This document shows, one piece after another, positions 54,618 through 64,000 of a stretch of 64,000 nt of DNA. Each line of letters opens with the position of its first letter. Within the stretch, counting starts at the first letter, position 1. The notes below the pieces were generated by a model. It was given only the letters and a program-made list of their open reading frames with translations, was not told the DNA's origin and did no database searches. The position numbers and the translations under genes were made by a program. Source of the stretch: Dactylis glomerata (lineage: Eukaryota; Streptophyta; Magnoliopsida; Poales; Poaceae); the NCBI GenBank assembly GCA_007115705.1, contig QXEO01002115.1:5213281-5277280 (forward strand). The letters run 5' to 3'.

Positions 54618-55507
54618 ATGGCCAAGTCCTCTGCCACCAACTGGGTTCGCTCTACCATCACCAAGAAGGAGGTGGAGAAGGCCACGGCGGACGGCTTCAT
54701 CGCTGCTGAAGATTCCATCAAATTTCCCAGTATCGAACAGATCCCGAAGCCCCCGAGCGGTTACCGGGTAATGTTCCTTGCTTTCCTCCTCCGCGGTTTG
54801 TCCCTTCCTGCCCACGAGTTTCTTCGTGGGCTGCTATTTGTCTACGGTGTGCAGCTCCATCAGCTCACACCAAATTCCCTTCTCCACATTGCTTGTTTCG
54901 TGACTCTTTGCGAGTCATTTTTGGGCATTGAGCCCCACTTCCTTCTCTGGAGATCAATCTTTCGACTCCGCCCCAATGTTTCTTTGGCTAGGAAACCCGA
55001 ACTGGGTGGAGCTGTCGTTTCTGTGCGCCCTGAGGCGCAATACTTTGAATTTTCCATGGCCGCGTCTGTCCAGGGATGGAGGACAAAGTGGTTCTATATC
55101 AAGGACCGCAAATCCTCTCCTGGAGATGAATTTGGCCTGCCTCCTTTTGATGCTTCCCAAGAGATAAAGAAATTGACATCATGGGATGCACTCCCCTCAG
55201 ATGCGGAAGCACAAGAAATTCTTCCTCTTCTTTCCCGTATCAAATCTTTAAAAGGAGGTCAAGGGGGGCTCTATCGGGTATGCAACTCATGGCGTTCTTT
55301 ATTCAACGTCGAGTTCAACCCCTACAGCACCGCCTTTCCAAACTTTGGAGTTTCTCTGGCTTGGAAGATCCTACTCGCATATCTGAAGACCTGATGTCGA
55401 AAGAAGATGTCGACAAGCGAGTTCGGAATCTCACCAAGCTCACAAAGGAACACGCAGTTGCGGATTTAGCCGCTGATTTTTTCGACTCTGTGCACCCTCT
55501 TCCCGAG
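54618..55507 (+). pseudogene. antisense gene of element E: PF04195-type (putative gypsy-type transposon domain) protein
   Basis: The frame starts MAKSSATNWVRSTITKKEVE. This Met (54618) has a better start context than the Met at 54585. The segment PPSGYRVMFLAFLLRGLSLP, LRGLLFVYGVQLHQLTPNSL and FVTLCESFLGIEPHFLLWRS is the typical signature of PF04195. A frameshift in a G run near 55262-55272 moves the end into another frame (FFIQRRVQPLQHRLSKLW, then LEDPTRISEDLMSKEDVDKR), also typical of the family. The exon ends at CCCGAG/GTATGT (55507/55508), a good splice donor, and A is inserted in the presumed intron. Function of the family is unknown. The gene is opposite to the element's own genes. Confidence 0.8.
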
Positions 55508-55582
55508 GTATGTATTTTTATGTCCACTTTTTCTCAAACTTTTGCTTGTTTCGACTTGCATCATTATTTGACTTTGCACTTG

Positions 55583-57178
55583 CTACTCGTGTGATGATGA
55601 CGTGGGAGCAGTAAGTCCTTGTGCGTGGTGATGACCAGCCCGTTGGGAACCCCAAGAGGAAGGTATGATGAGTGTAGCGGCAAGTTTTCCCTCAGTTAAG
55701 AAACCAAGGTTTATCGAACAGGAGAAGGGAGACGATGACGACTGAAGGTGTTGTGGAACCTGCACACACACAAACAAATACTTTGTTCCCAACTTGCGAT
55801 GAGGTTGTCAATCTCACCGGTTTGCTTGAAACAAAGGTTATGAGTGTATCGAGTGGAAAACAGTAGAGTATATGCGAGTAAAGTAAACAATGCGGGAAAA
55901 GTAAACAGGTGATTGCAATATGATTAAAATAGGACCGGGGTCCATAGTTCACTAGTGGTGTCTCTCCATAGATAAAATAACATGCTGGGTAAACAAATTA
56001 TAGTTGGGCAATTGATAGAATAAAGATAAACGTGATATGTCAAGAAGATCACTATGAGATTTACTCTGGGCATTACAACAAAATACATAGACCGCCATCC
56101 AACTGCATCTATGACTAATAATCCACCCCCGGGGATATCATCCGAACACCCTAGAAGTATTAAGTTGCGAACAACAGATAATTGCATTAAGCAAAGTGTG
56201 TAATGTAAACAAAGCATATGCCCTTGAGCATATGAATGTTGTTTTCTCCCTAGCAGCAACAACACATCTACCACCTTAGAGGTTTCTGTCACTCCCCCAG
56301 GTGAAATAGAGACATGAACCCACTATCGAGCATAAATACCCCCTCTTGGAGTCACTAGCAACTACTCGGCCAAGATAGCTACTAACAACGGAGAGCATGC
56401 AAGATCATAAACAACATAGAGATAACAAAAGATATAATTCAGTACGACAAATTAATCATAAACACCAATATTCATCGGATCCCAACAAACCAACATCATA
56501 GAATTACATAACGGTGATCTCAATCATGTAGGGCAGCTCATGAGATCTAAACATGAAGCACATGGTGGAGAAGACAACCATCTAGCTACTGCTATGGACC
56601 CATAGTCCAAGGTAGACTACTCACTCATCGCTCCGGAGGCAAGCATGGCGATGAAGAAGACCTCCGGTGGCGATTCCCCTCTCCGGCAGGGTGCCAGGAA
56701 GAGCTTCTGGACCCTCCCGATCTTCGGGTCGACGGCGGCGGCGGATCGCGATGTATTCTGGAAAACTGATCGGGCCCTTAGGTTTTTCTCGTCGGGGGGT
56801 ACTTATAGGCGAAGGGGCAATGTCAGAGGTGGAGCCAGGGGCTCTCACACTGGGGTGGCACGGCCAGGGGCCAGGCCACGCCGCCCCCTTGTGTGGGGCC
56901 CTGGTGGCCCCACTCCGACACTTCTTCGTATCTCTGGAAGCTTCCGGGTAAAATATGACTTCAGGAACTTGTTTCGTCCAATTCCGAGAATATTTCCTGT
57001 GTATCACTTCTGAAACACAAAAACAGCAGAAAACAGGAAACTGGCACTGTGGCACTTCGTTAATAGGTTAGTTCCGGAAAATGTATAAAAATGCCACTAA
57101 GTGTAACGAAACAATAGGCAAATGGTGTAAAAACAAGCATGGAGCATCAAAAATTATAGATACGTTTGAGACGTATCA
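55583..57178 (-). repeat. 3' LTR of element A
   Basis: 1,596 bp; on the minus strand TGATACGTCTCAAACGTATC...ACACGAGTAGCA. It shares most of its body with the X and C LTRs but has a different last 60 bp, so it is a separate subfamily. The U3 dyad is at about 56845-56900. By eye it differs from the 5' LTR (61171-62498) at about 20 of 1,325 aligned positions, mostly transitions. Confidence 0.95.
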
Positions 57179-60113
57179 AGCATCCCCAAGCTTAACTCCT
57201 GCTCGTCCTCGAGTAGGTAAGTGATAACAAAAGAATAATTTTTGAGGTGACATGCACCTACACAATCTTAATCATATATGCAAGCATTGGTGAGCTGGGA
57301 TCAATAGAACTTAAAACATGGGCATGAAAGATATAATCATGACAATAAGAAACTTAGCAACCATGTTGTAAACATGTAAATGAACACAAACAAAAGATCA
57401 TGAAAATGAAACAAGGAAAGTCAAACGTGTGTTCAAATCATAAGGAAAAACATACAAATGGTTTTCAGCTATTCCTTCAAAGAGAGCAAAACATAAATGC
57501 ATAGGACACCTCAAAGTTTAAGAGGGCGACTAGATACAAATAATTTAAGAACAAGTGAAATCAACAATATGAGTCAATCAATGAACTTTGGGACAATGCA
57601 TATCACACTAAGAATGACAACTATGCTCTCTTAATGGTGCATAAAGAAAGAAGGTGGTGACTCAACATAAAAGTAAAAGAAAGGCCCTTCGCAGAGGGAA
57701 GCAGTGATTGCAAGTTTTATAACCTTCAAAAATTATGGTACTTACCGGCTTTGAGCTCTCATTGCCCCCATCATAAGCATCTTGAATGGTTAAAGTTAAT
57801 GCGAGAACAATTATGATGCATATGCTTGACAAATCATAAGTTGAAAACCTCGTGTCCCGTGAATACGAGTACCCAAACTATGCTACTTTACTTAGAGTCC
57901 CAAGCAAGGCTCTTGTCATTGTAAGTATATGCATATCATTGAGAACCGCCAATGGGGTACCTCCGTGCCCGATGACATGGAACAAGCCCACACCAAAATG
58001 ACAGGACAAGCAGACGATGAACACCTCGACATCTCTTTTATTGCTATATTGTTTAGCTTTTTATTATGAGATGCGTCGTCGAATGTTCACCATGGGTATG
58101 CTGCAAATTTCCACCATGAATTATGCATGGCTTAGATTGGCGGCCCGGCGTTTGCCTAACACATATACAAACTCCATGACCCTCACAAGATTCCCAATTC
58201 ATTTCACACCGCGGGCATCCATAAACAAAAGATCACGATATCAACTCAAAAAGAAGTGCAATGTTGAAAGCTTGCCCCATGACAGCATGGCTGGGCTAGA
58301 ATCCAACTTACAACTTGCAAGCATAACAACTCAACATAAAAGACCACAATGTCAAATTTTTAAGAACAGGAAAAAGTAAAGTGTGCCTTCCGGTTCGTGA
58401 GAGCTTTACTGACCGAATTTCGCATAACACTGGTAAGAGTTTAATTTGAAGAGAATATAAAAGCAAGTCAAATTTACTTGGAATAGCAAATTGCTAGTAG
58501 GTATGTATGGTGGACACTTTGAAAAACTTTGGCTTTTAGGAGTTGGATGCACGAGTAGAGCTCATACTCAGTACAAGGCGAGGGCTAGCAAAAGACTGGG
58601 AGCGACCAACTAAGAGAGCAATAATGGCCATAATCATGCAAAGCGACAAAGCGACATTAAAAGAAGCATACGATGGCATCAAAAGTCAAAAACTAAATGA
58701 TCATGAAGGCTAATGGCGACTTTGTAAGAGTCTAACATGTGTGAGCATGCGCCAAGTCAACCCAAATAAAGCATCAAGGAGAAAACCAAAATAATGCTTC
58801 CATACAATAAAAACAACGCATGATTTTTTCAAAGGCTCATTAAGCAATCTCAGTTATTTGAGACAAGTCATGCTACAGAAAAACCACTAAGCATACTATC
58901 AAAAAGACATCAAGCATGACATGAAAAAGCCTAAGCCGCAGTCTACACAAGCTCCTTCTTGTACCACTATTTTGCACAAAGCTTTTGCTCTTTTCCGACA
59001 CCATTTGAAAATTTTATAAACACCTCTTTTGATGAAAACCAATAAAGATCAGAGGCAAAAATACACCTTGATGAAAAGATATGACAAGATCTGAATGCAT
59101 ATCAAGGCGAAAACGAAAACCAAAAGCAGTAGCAGAAAAAGTAGAGCGCTCGATTTTTAATAAAAGTGAAAACTAGAGCGTTCTTTGCAAATGAAAACGA
59201 GTACATCTCCTCCAAAGGAAATTTGTTGGGGTCCAACCATTTATTGCAGCAAACAAACAAACTAAACCAACTAAGACAAACTAAAACAACTGACGCTCCA
59301 AGAAAAACACATAGTGCATGAAGCAATAGAAATATAGTGTTTTGAAAGGTGACCTGATTTTTGCCGATGAAGAAGGGGTGCCTCGGGGGCATCCCCAAGC
59401 TTTGACGCTTGTACTTCTTGGATATTTCTTGGGGTGATGCATGGGCATCCCCAAGCTTGAGCTTTTGTCCATTCTTCAACTCATCTCATCATTCTCCAAT
59501 CCCTACACTTGAAAACTTCCTTCATACAAAACTAAACACAATTCTATTAGCAACATTAGTGTAAGCATAAAATATATTCAACCTCTTTTAGCTTCAGGTT
59601 TCAACCCAAAACCACCACATATAAAGTATATACTACTGTAGCAACTTCCACAAGAGTTCCATGATCAAAAAGAACTCAAAGAAAGCGATAAAGTGGCAAA
59701 AACAAATATTGGCAGAAATCTGTCAAAACTTGACAGCTGACAAAGGACGAATTTTTGAGGGATTTTCCGTTGCTCAAATCAAAAAGTGTTCAACTAAGAA
59801 AAGTTTGGATATAACCTGGGGCATATGCACAAGAAATCGTAGGTCCAAAAGATATACAGAGAATTTTCACGAATTTTTATGGTGCAGCACCGAAAATAGT
59901 TTCAGGACAGCAACATCCCCAAATCTTTACCTCACTCAAATTAGAGGCTTCTCTTGGCACAAAAACGAAATAAACAAGATAAGGAGCGGTCATTACAGTA
60001 GTAATGACTTCCAAGACTCAAATAAAAGAAAAAGTACTGAAAAGTAAACAATGGGTTATCTCCCAAGAGTGCTTTTCTTTAACGCCTTTGAGCTAGGCGC
60101 AGAAAAGTGCGAA
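57179..60113 (-). mobile_element. non-coding interior of element A
   Basis: 57179-59394 matches X 1-1955 in reverse. The conserved blocks are at 57658-57705 and 58510-58575. Three polypurine-like AAGCTTGGGGATGC sites occur: the true one at 57179-57192 and others at about 59390-59400 and 59443-59453. 59460-60113 is AT-rich, with no gene seen. Confidence 0.85.
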
Positions 60114-60980
60114 TCAAGTAATATCAAGTGATGAAGTGCTAGGATCAGCACGTGCCTTACGTCTCCCTTTCTTACCTTTGCTCTTGACTCTAGGAAAGAC
60201 ATGGTTATTGCAAGGTGGAGTAGTAAATGTTATATTGCCTTTTCCCACATCGATAACGGCGCCAAGGAGCTTCAGAATGGATCTTCCAAGTGTGATTTGT
60301 CCTTTTCCTACACATTCAATAACAAGATAATCAGTAGATATCATTCTTCCTAGGATTTTTGTAAAGACTCCTTCAGCTATTCCAAGGGGAGATATGGTGG
60401 CATTGTTAGTAAGAAAAATTTCTTCTCCTCCCTCAGAAAGCTTCCAAAGGCTCAAAGATTCATAAACATCCTTTGGCATGAGACAAAATTCAGACATAAT
60501 ATCACAACGAGCATGAAAAGTTTCACCACTAATGGTGATTTTTATTGTAGGATACCAGCTCGAAGGCTCAGAATTTATAGGCACATAATCAAAATGCTGG
60601 CGCAAAGTATTGTAGCAAGAATTCAAACTAGCAGTGTGAGTCTCAAGAGTATTAAGTCTATTAAAAATGCTCACAAGAGAGGAATCAAAGTAGGTTGGCA
60701 TGCTATAAATTGTAATCAACTTTTTAATAATATTGAAGGCTTGATCTCCATCACAATGAAGGAAATCTCCTTCTGCAGTAGCATCCAAAGCATATCTATA
60801 ACGAAGAGAAAGTCCAAAGTAAAAGCTACTAAGAAGCAAACTCAAAGTCATTTTAGGTTCAGTTTTTCCATGCCAATCATAAATTCTAGACCAAGCTTCT
60901 TTAAAGCTTTCCTCATATTTCTGCTTAAAGGTAAAGATCATGTCCTCGGGGGACATAGTAGTAGCAACTAAACTAGACAT
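60114..60980 (-). CDS. gag-protease-like protein of element A
   Basis: 288 residues, starting about 160 bp after the primer site. Residues 14-40 (FKQKYEESFKEAWSRIYDWH) and 70-90 match the capsid end of Athila gag. The protease-like half has GETFHARCDIMSEFCLMPKD at the active site, where a Asp-Leu-Gly type triplet is expected, so the catalytic Gly is missing. It continues with IECVGKGQITLGRSILKLLG and VIDVGKGNITF, as in Athila proteases. The C-terminus is basic (KSKGKKGRRKAR). The frame is intact but short; gag and protease were probably joined by a deletion. It may still package RNA but should not cleave polyprotein. Confidence 0.75.
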   Translation of the reverse strand: MSSLVATTMSPEDMIFTFKQKYEESFKEAWSRIYDWHGKTEPKMTLSLLLSSFYFGLSLRYRYALDATAEGDFLHCDGDQAFNIIKKLITIYSMPTYFDSSLVSIFNRLNTLETHTASLNSCYNTLRQHFDYVPINSEPSSWYPTIKITISGETFHARCDIMSEFCLMPKDVYESLSLWKLSEGGEEIFLTNNATISPLGIAEGVFTKILGRMISTDYLVIECVGKGQITLGRSILKLLGAVIDVGKGNITFTTPPCNNHVFPRVKSKGKKGRRKARADPSTSSLDIT

Positions 60981-61140
60981 GATAAATTAAAAGCAAGGAA
61001 ATAACAACTACCAAGGATTCTAATTTTTTTGGGTTTTTGATATAAAAAGCAATGCAGGTAAAATAAAATAAAGTAAAGCAAAACAAATAACAAAGTAAAG
61101 AATGTGTGTGCGGAGAACTCCCCTCGCAGAAGTCTTCTCT

Positions 61141-61160
61141 CTTCCCCGGCAACGGCGCCA
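61141..61160 (-). promoter_or_regulatory. primer binding site of element A (tRNA-Asp)
   Basis: On the minus strand TGGCGCCGTTGCCGGGGAAG, ten bases after the LTR end. The first 18 bases are complementary to the 3' end of plant tRNA-Asp. Confidence 0.92.
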
Positions 61161-61170
61161 GAAAAAGTGC

Positions 61171-62498
61171 TGCTACTCGTGTGATGATGACGTGGGAGCA
61201 GTAAGTCCTTGTGCGTGGTGATGACCAGCCCGTTGGGAACCCCAAGAGGAAGGTATGATGAGTGTAGCGGCAAGTTTTCCCTCAGTTAAGAAACCAAGGT
61301 TTATCGAACAGGAGAAGGGAGACGATGACGACTGAAGGTGTTGTGGAACCTGCACACACACAAACAAATACTTTGTTCCCAACTTGCGATAAGGTTGTCA
61401 ATCTCACCGGTTTGCTTGAAACAAAGGTTATGAGTGTATCGAGTGGAAAACAGTAGAGTATATGCGAGTAAAGTAAACAATGCGGGAAAAGTAAACAGGT
61501 GATTGCAATATGATTAAAATAGGACCGGGGTCCACAGTTCACTAGTGGTGTCTCTCCATAGATAAAATAACATGCTGGGTAAACAAATTACAGTTGGGCA
61601 ATTGATAGAATAAAGATAAACGTGATATGTCAAGAAGATCACTATGAGATTTACTCTGGGCATTACAACAAAATACATAGACCGCCATCCAACTGCATCT
61701 ATGACTAATAATTCACCCCCGGGGATATCATCCGAACACCCTAGAAGTATTAAGTTGCGAACAACAGATAATTGCATTAAGCAAAGTGTGTAATGTAAAC
61801 AAAGCATATGCCCTTGAGCATATGAATGTTGTTTTCTCCCTAGTAGCAACAGCACATCTACCACCTTAGAGGTTTCTGTCACTCCCCCAGGTGAAATAGA
61901 GACATGAACCCACTATCGAGCATAAATACCCCCTCTTGGAGTCACTAGCAACTACTCGGCCAAGATAGCTACTAACAACGGAGAGCATGCAAGATCATAA
62001 ACAACATAGAGATAACAAAAGATATAATTCAGTATAGCAACTTAATCATAAACACCAATATTCATCGGATCCCAACAAACCAACATCATAGAATTACATA
62101 ACGGTGATCTCAATCATGTAGGGCAGCTCATGAGATCTAAACATGAAGCACATGGTGGAGAAGACAACCATCTAGCTACTGCTATGGACCCATAGTCCAA
62201 GGTAGACTACTCACTCATCGCTCCAGAGGCAAGCATGGCAATGAAGAAGACCTCCGGTGGCGATTCCCCTCTCCGGCAGGGTGCCGGGAAGAGCTTCTGG
62301 ACCCTCCCGATCTTCGGGTCGACGGCGGCGGCGGATCGCGATGTATTCTGGAAAACTGATCGGGCCCTTAGGTTTTTCTCGTCGAGGGGTACTTATAGGC
62401 GAAGGGGCGATGTCAGAGGTGGAGCCAGGGGCTCTCACACAGGGGTGGCGCGGCCAGGGGCCAGGCCGCGCCGCCCCCTTGTGTGGGGCCCTGGTGGC
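61171..62498 (-). repeat. 5' LTR of element A, truncated by a second LTR
   Basis: Starts (plus strand) TGCTACTCGTGTG and ends abruptly at ...GGCCCTGGTGGC. The equivalent of 56909-57178 of the 3' LTR, about 270 bp, is missing at this place and should follow the inserted element. Confidence 0.92.
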
Positions 62499-64000
62499 TG
62501 CTACTCGTGTGATGATGACGTGGGAGCAGTAAGTCCTTGTGCGTGGTGATGACCAGCCCGTTGGGAACCCCAAGAGGAAGGTATGATGAGTGTAGCGGCA
62601 AGTTTTCCCTCAGTTAAGGAACCAAGGTTTATCGAACAGGAGAAGGGAGACGATGACGACTGAAGGTGTTGTGGAACCTGCACACACACAAACAAATACT
62701 TTGTTCCCAACTTGCGATGAGGTTGTTAATCTCACCGGTTTGCTTGAAACAAAGGTTATGAGCGTATCGAGTGGAAAACAGTAGAGTATATGCGAGTAAA
62801 GTAAACAATGCGGGAAAAGTAAACAGGTGATTGCAATATGATTAAAATAGGACCGGGGTCCACAGTTCACTAGTGGTGTCTCTCCATAGATAAAATAACA
62901 TGCTGGGTAAACAAATTACAGTTGGGCAATTGATAGAATAAAGATAAACGTGATATGTCAAGAAGATCACTATGAGATTTACTCTGGGCATTACAACAAA
63001 ATACATAGACCGCCATCCAACTGCATCTATGACTAATAATCCACCCCCGGGGATATCATCCGAACACCCTAGAAGTATTAAGTTGCGAACAACAGATAAT
63101 TGCATTAAGCAAAGTGTGTAATGTAAACAAAGCATATGCCCTTGAGCATATGAATGTTGTTTTCTCCCTAGTAGCAACATCACATCTACCACCTTAGAGG
63201 TTTCTGTCACTCCCCCAGGTGAAATAGAGACATGAACCCACTATCGAGCATAAATACCCCCTCTTGGAGTCACTAGCAACTACTCGGCCAAGATAGCTAC
63301 TAACAACGGAGAGCATGCAAGATCATAAACAACATAGAGATAACAAAAGATATAATTCAGTACAGCAACTTAATCATAAACACCAATATTCATCGGATCC
63401 CAACAAACCAACATCATAGAATTACATAACGGTGATCTCAATCATGTAGGGCAGCTCATGAGATCTAAACATGAAGCACATGGTGGAGAAGACAACCATC
63501 TAGCTACTGCTATGGACCCATAGTCCAAGGTAGACTACTCACTCATCGCTCCGGAGGCAAGCATGGCGATGAAGAAGACCTCCGGTGGCGATTCCCCTCT
63601 CCGGCAGGGTGCCGGGAAGAGCTTCTGGACCCTCCCGATCTTCGGGTCGACGGCGGCGGCGGATCGCGATGTATTCTGGAAAACTGATCGGGCCTTAGGT
63701 TTTTCTCGTCGGGGGGTACTTATAGGCGAAGGGGCGATGTCAGAGGTGGAGCCAGGGGCTCTCACACAGGGGTGGCGCGGCCAGGGGCCAGGCCGCGCGC
63801 CCCCCTTGTGTGGGGCCCTGGTGGCCCCCCTCCGACACTTCTTCGGATGTCTGGAAGCTTCCGGGTAAAATATGACTTCAGGAACTTGTTTCGTCCAATT
63901 CCGAGAATATTTCCTGTGTATCACTTCTGAAACACAAAAACAGCAGAAAACAGGAAACTGGCACTGTGGCACTTCGTTAATAGGTTAGTTCCGGAAAATG
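62499..64000 (-). repeat. LTR of a second element of the A family, inserted in A's 5' LTR
   Basis: A fresh copy begins with TGCTACTCGTGTG directly after GTGGC and continues to the end of the window (1,502 bp seen), in the same orientation as A. The A 3' LTR reads ...CTGGTGGCCCC at this site, so GTGGC (62494-62498) is the likely left target-site copy. It is the 3' LTR of another element, or a solo LTR. Confidence 0.88.

Larger units (their letters stand above)
53373..55582 (-). mobile_element. 3' part of element E with an antisense gene
   Basis: 53373-54360 is shared with the 3' non-coding part of B, including two copies of the CTCCCGATGGGAG dyad (about 53921 and 53991). Beyond this the sequence differs from B and holds an antisense gene on the plus strand. 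The element is cut at 55583 by element A; GCACT at 55578-55582 is the expected target-site copy. Confidence 0.88.
55583..62498 (-). mobile_element. non-autonomous Athila-like element A, 5' LTR cut
   Basis: 3' LTR, 4.0 kb interior and a 5' LTR broken at 62498. The primer site matches tRNA-Asp. The interior has one gag-protease-like ORF and no reverse transcriptase, RNase H or integrase; the rest is the long non-coding part shared with X and C. It must rely on proteins of a related element. Confidence 0.92.

Noticed and set aside
61514..61882. A 122-codon frame (MTETSKVVDVLLLLGRK...) found again at 55924-56292, 62842-63210 and, longer, at 35885-36292
   Set aside because: It recurs because it lies in the LTRs. 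The homologous part of the X LTR is not open, and the reading shows no protein-like constraint. I treat it as LTR sequence.

Overview
The window is a stretch of intergenic DNA from a grass, most likely subfamily Pooideae (the wheat, barley, oat and ryegrass group). I base this on LTR starts of the TGATACGTC... type, Athila-like and Tat-like Ty3/Gypsy elements, a CACTA element, MULEs and Stowaway-type MITEs. The species cannot be told from the sequence. I find no intact host gene, rRNA, tRNA or CRISPR array. Almost all coding sequence belongs to transposable elements, most of them broken.

Layout, left to right. 1-3601: 3' part of an Athila-like element X with its 3' LTR, inserted into the integrase of a second Athila-like element Y. 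3602-19875: Y from mid-integrase to its 3' LTR. That LTR is split by an 11.7 kb CACTA transposon (7561-19248, TSD ACT), which holds a 1 kb inverted repeat and a nested non-autonomous LTR element G (11353-14522). 19876-26428: low-copy DNA with a probable half MULE, an 828 bp poly-A retroposon, a complete MULE with an 11 bp TSD, a hAT-like MITE, a Stowaway MITE and one copy of a direct repeat. 26434-31890: chromovirus F (minus strand, TSD GGATG, two 310 bp LTRs, polyprotein broken at five places). 31896-35583: the second copy of the direct repeat, a GC-rich segment and a 5'-truncated L1-like LINE. From 35584 on there is a nested series of minus-strand elements. Athila-like C contains the plus-strand Tat-like element B (38100-45889, TSD ATGGG) and is split again by Athila-like H (from 47194). 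H is split in its RNase H by Tat-like E (from 53039), E is split by the non-autonomous Athila-like element A (from 55583), and the 5' LTR of A is cut by another LTR of A's own family (from 62499). The right ends of C, H, E and A lie beyond the window.

The most interesting signal is in the two Tat-like elements B and E. Their LTRs and 3' non-coding parts are closely related, but each carries a different gene in antisense orientation between pol and the 3' LTR. B carries an uninterrupted 187-residue reading frame with two AT-hook motifs and a B3-like DNA-binding domain. E carries a gene of the PF04195 type (putative gypsy-type transposon domain) with a frameshift and an apparent intron donor. 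Each has its own TATA box 90-155 bp before its start codon, and the upstream sequences are unrelated. This suggests exchangeable antisense cargo genes in one retrotransposon family.

A second theme is in the Athila-like elements. The U3 region of every LTR holds a GC-rich imperfect dyad (CTCACAC..GGTGGCGCGGCC..GCGCCACC..GTGTGAG). In Y and H the same dyad plus a TATA box recurs inside the element, just before a small post-integrase ORF, so it looks like a copied LTR promoter driving a 3' gene. The 3' non-coding DNA of all five Athila-like copies also keeps two short motifs. Y and H further share a TATAAAAG box followed by a conserved 11-codon ORF.
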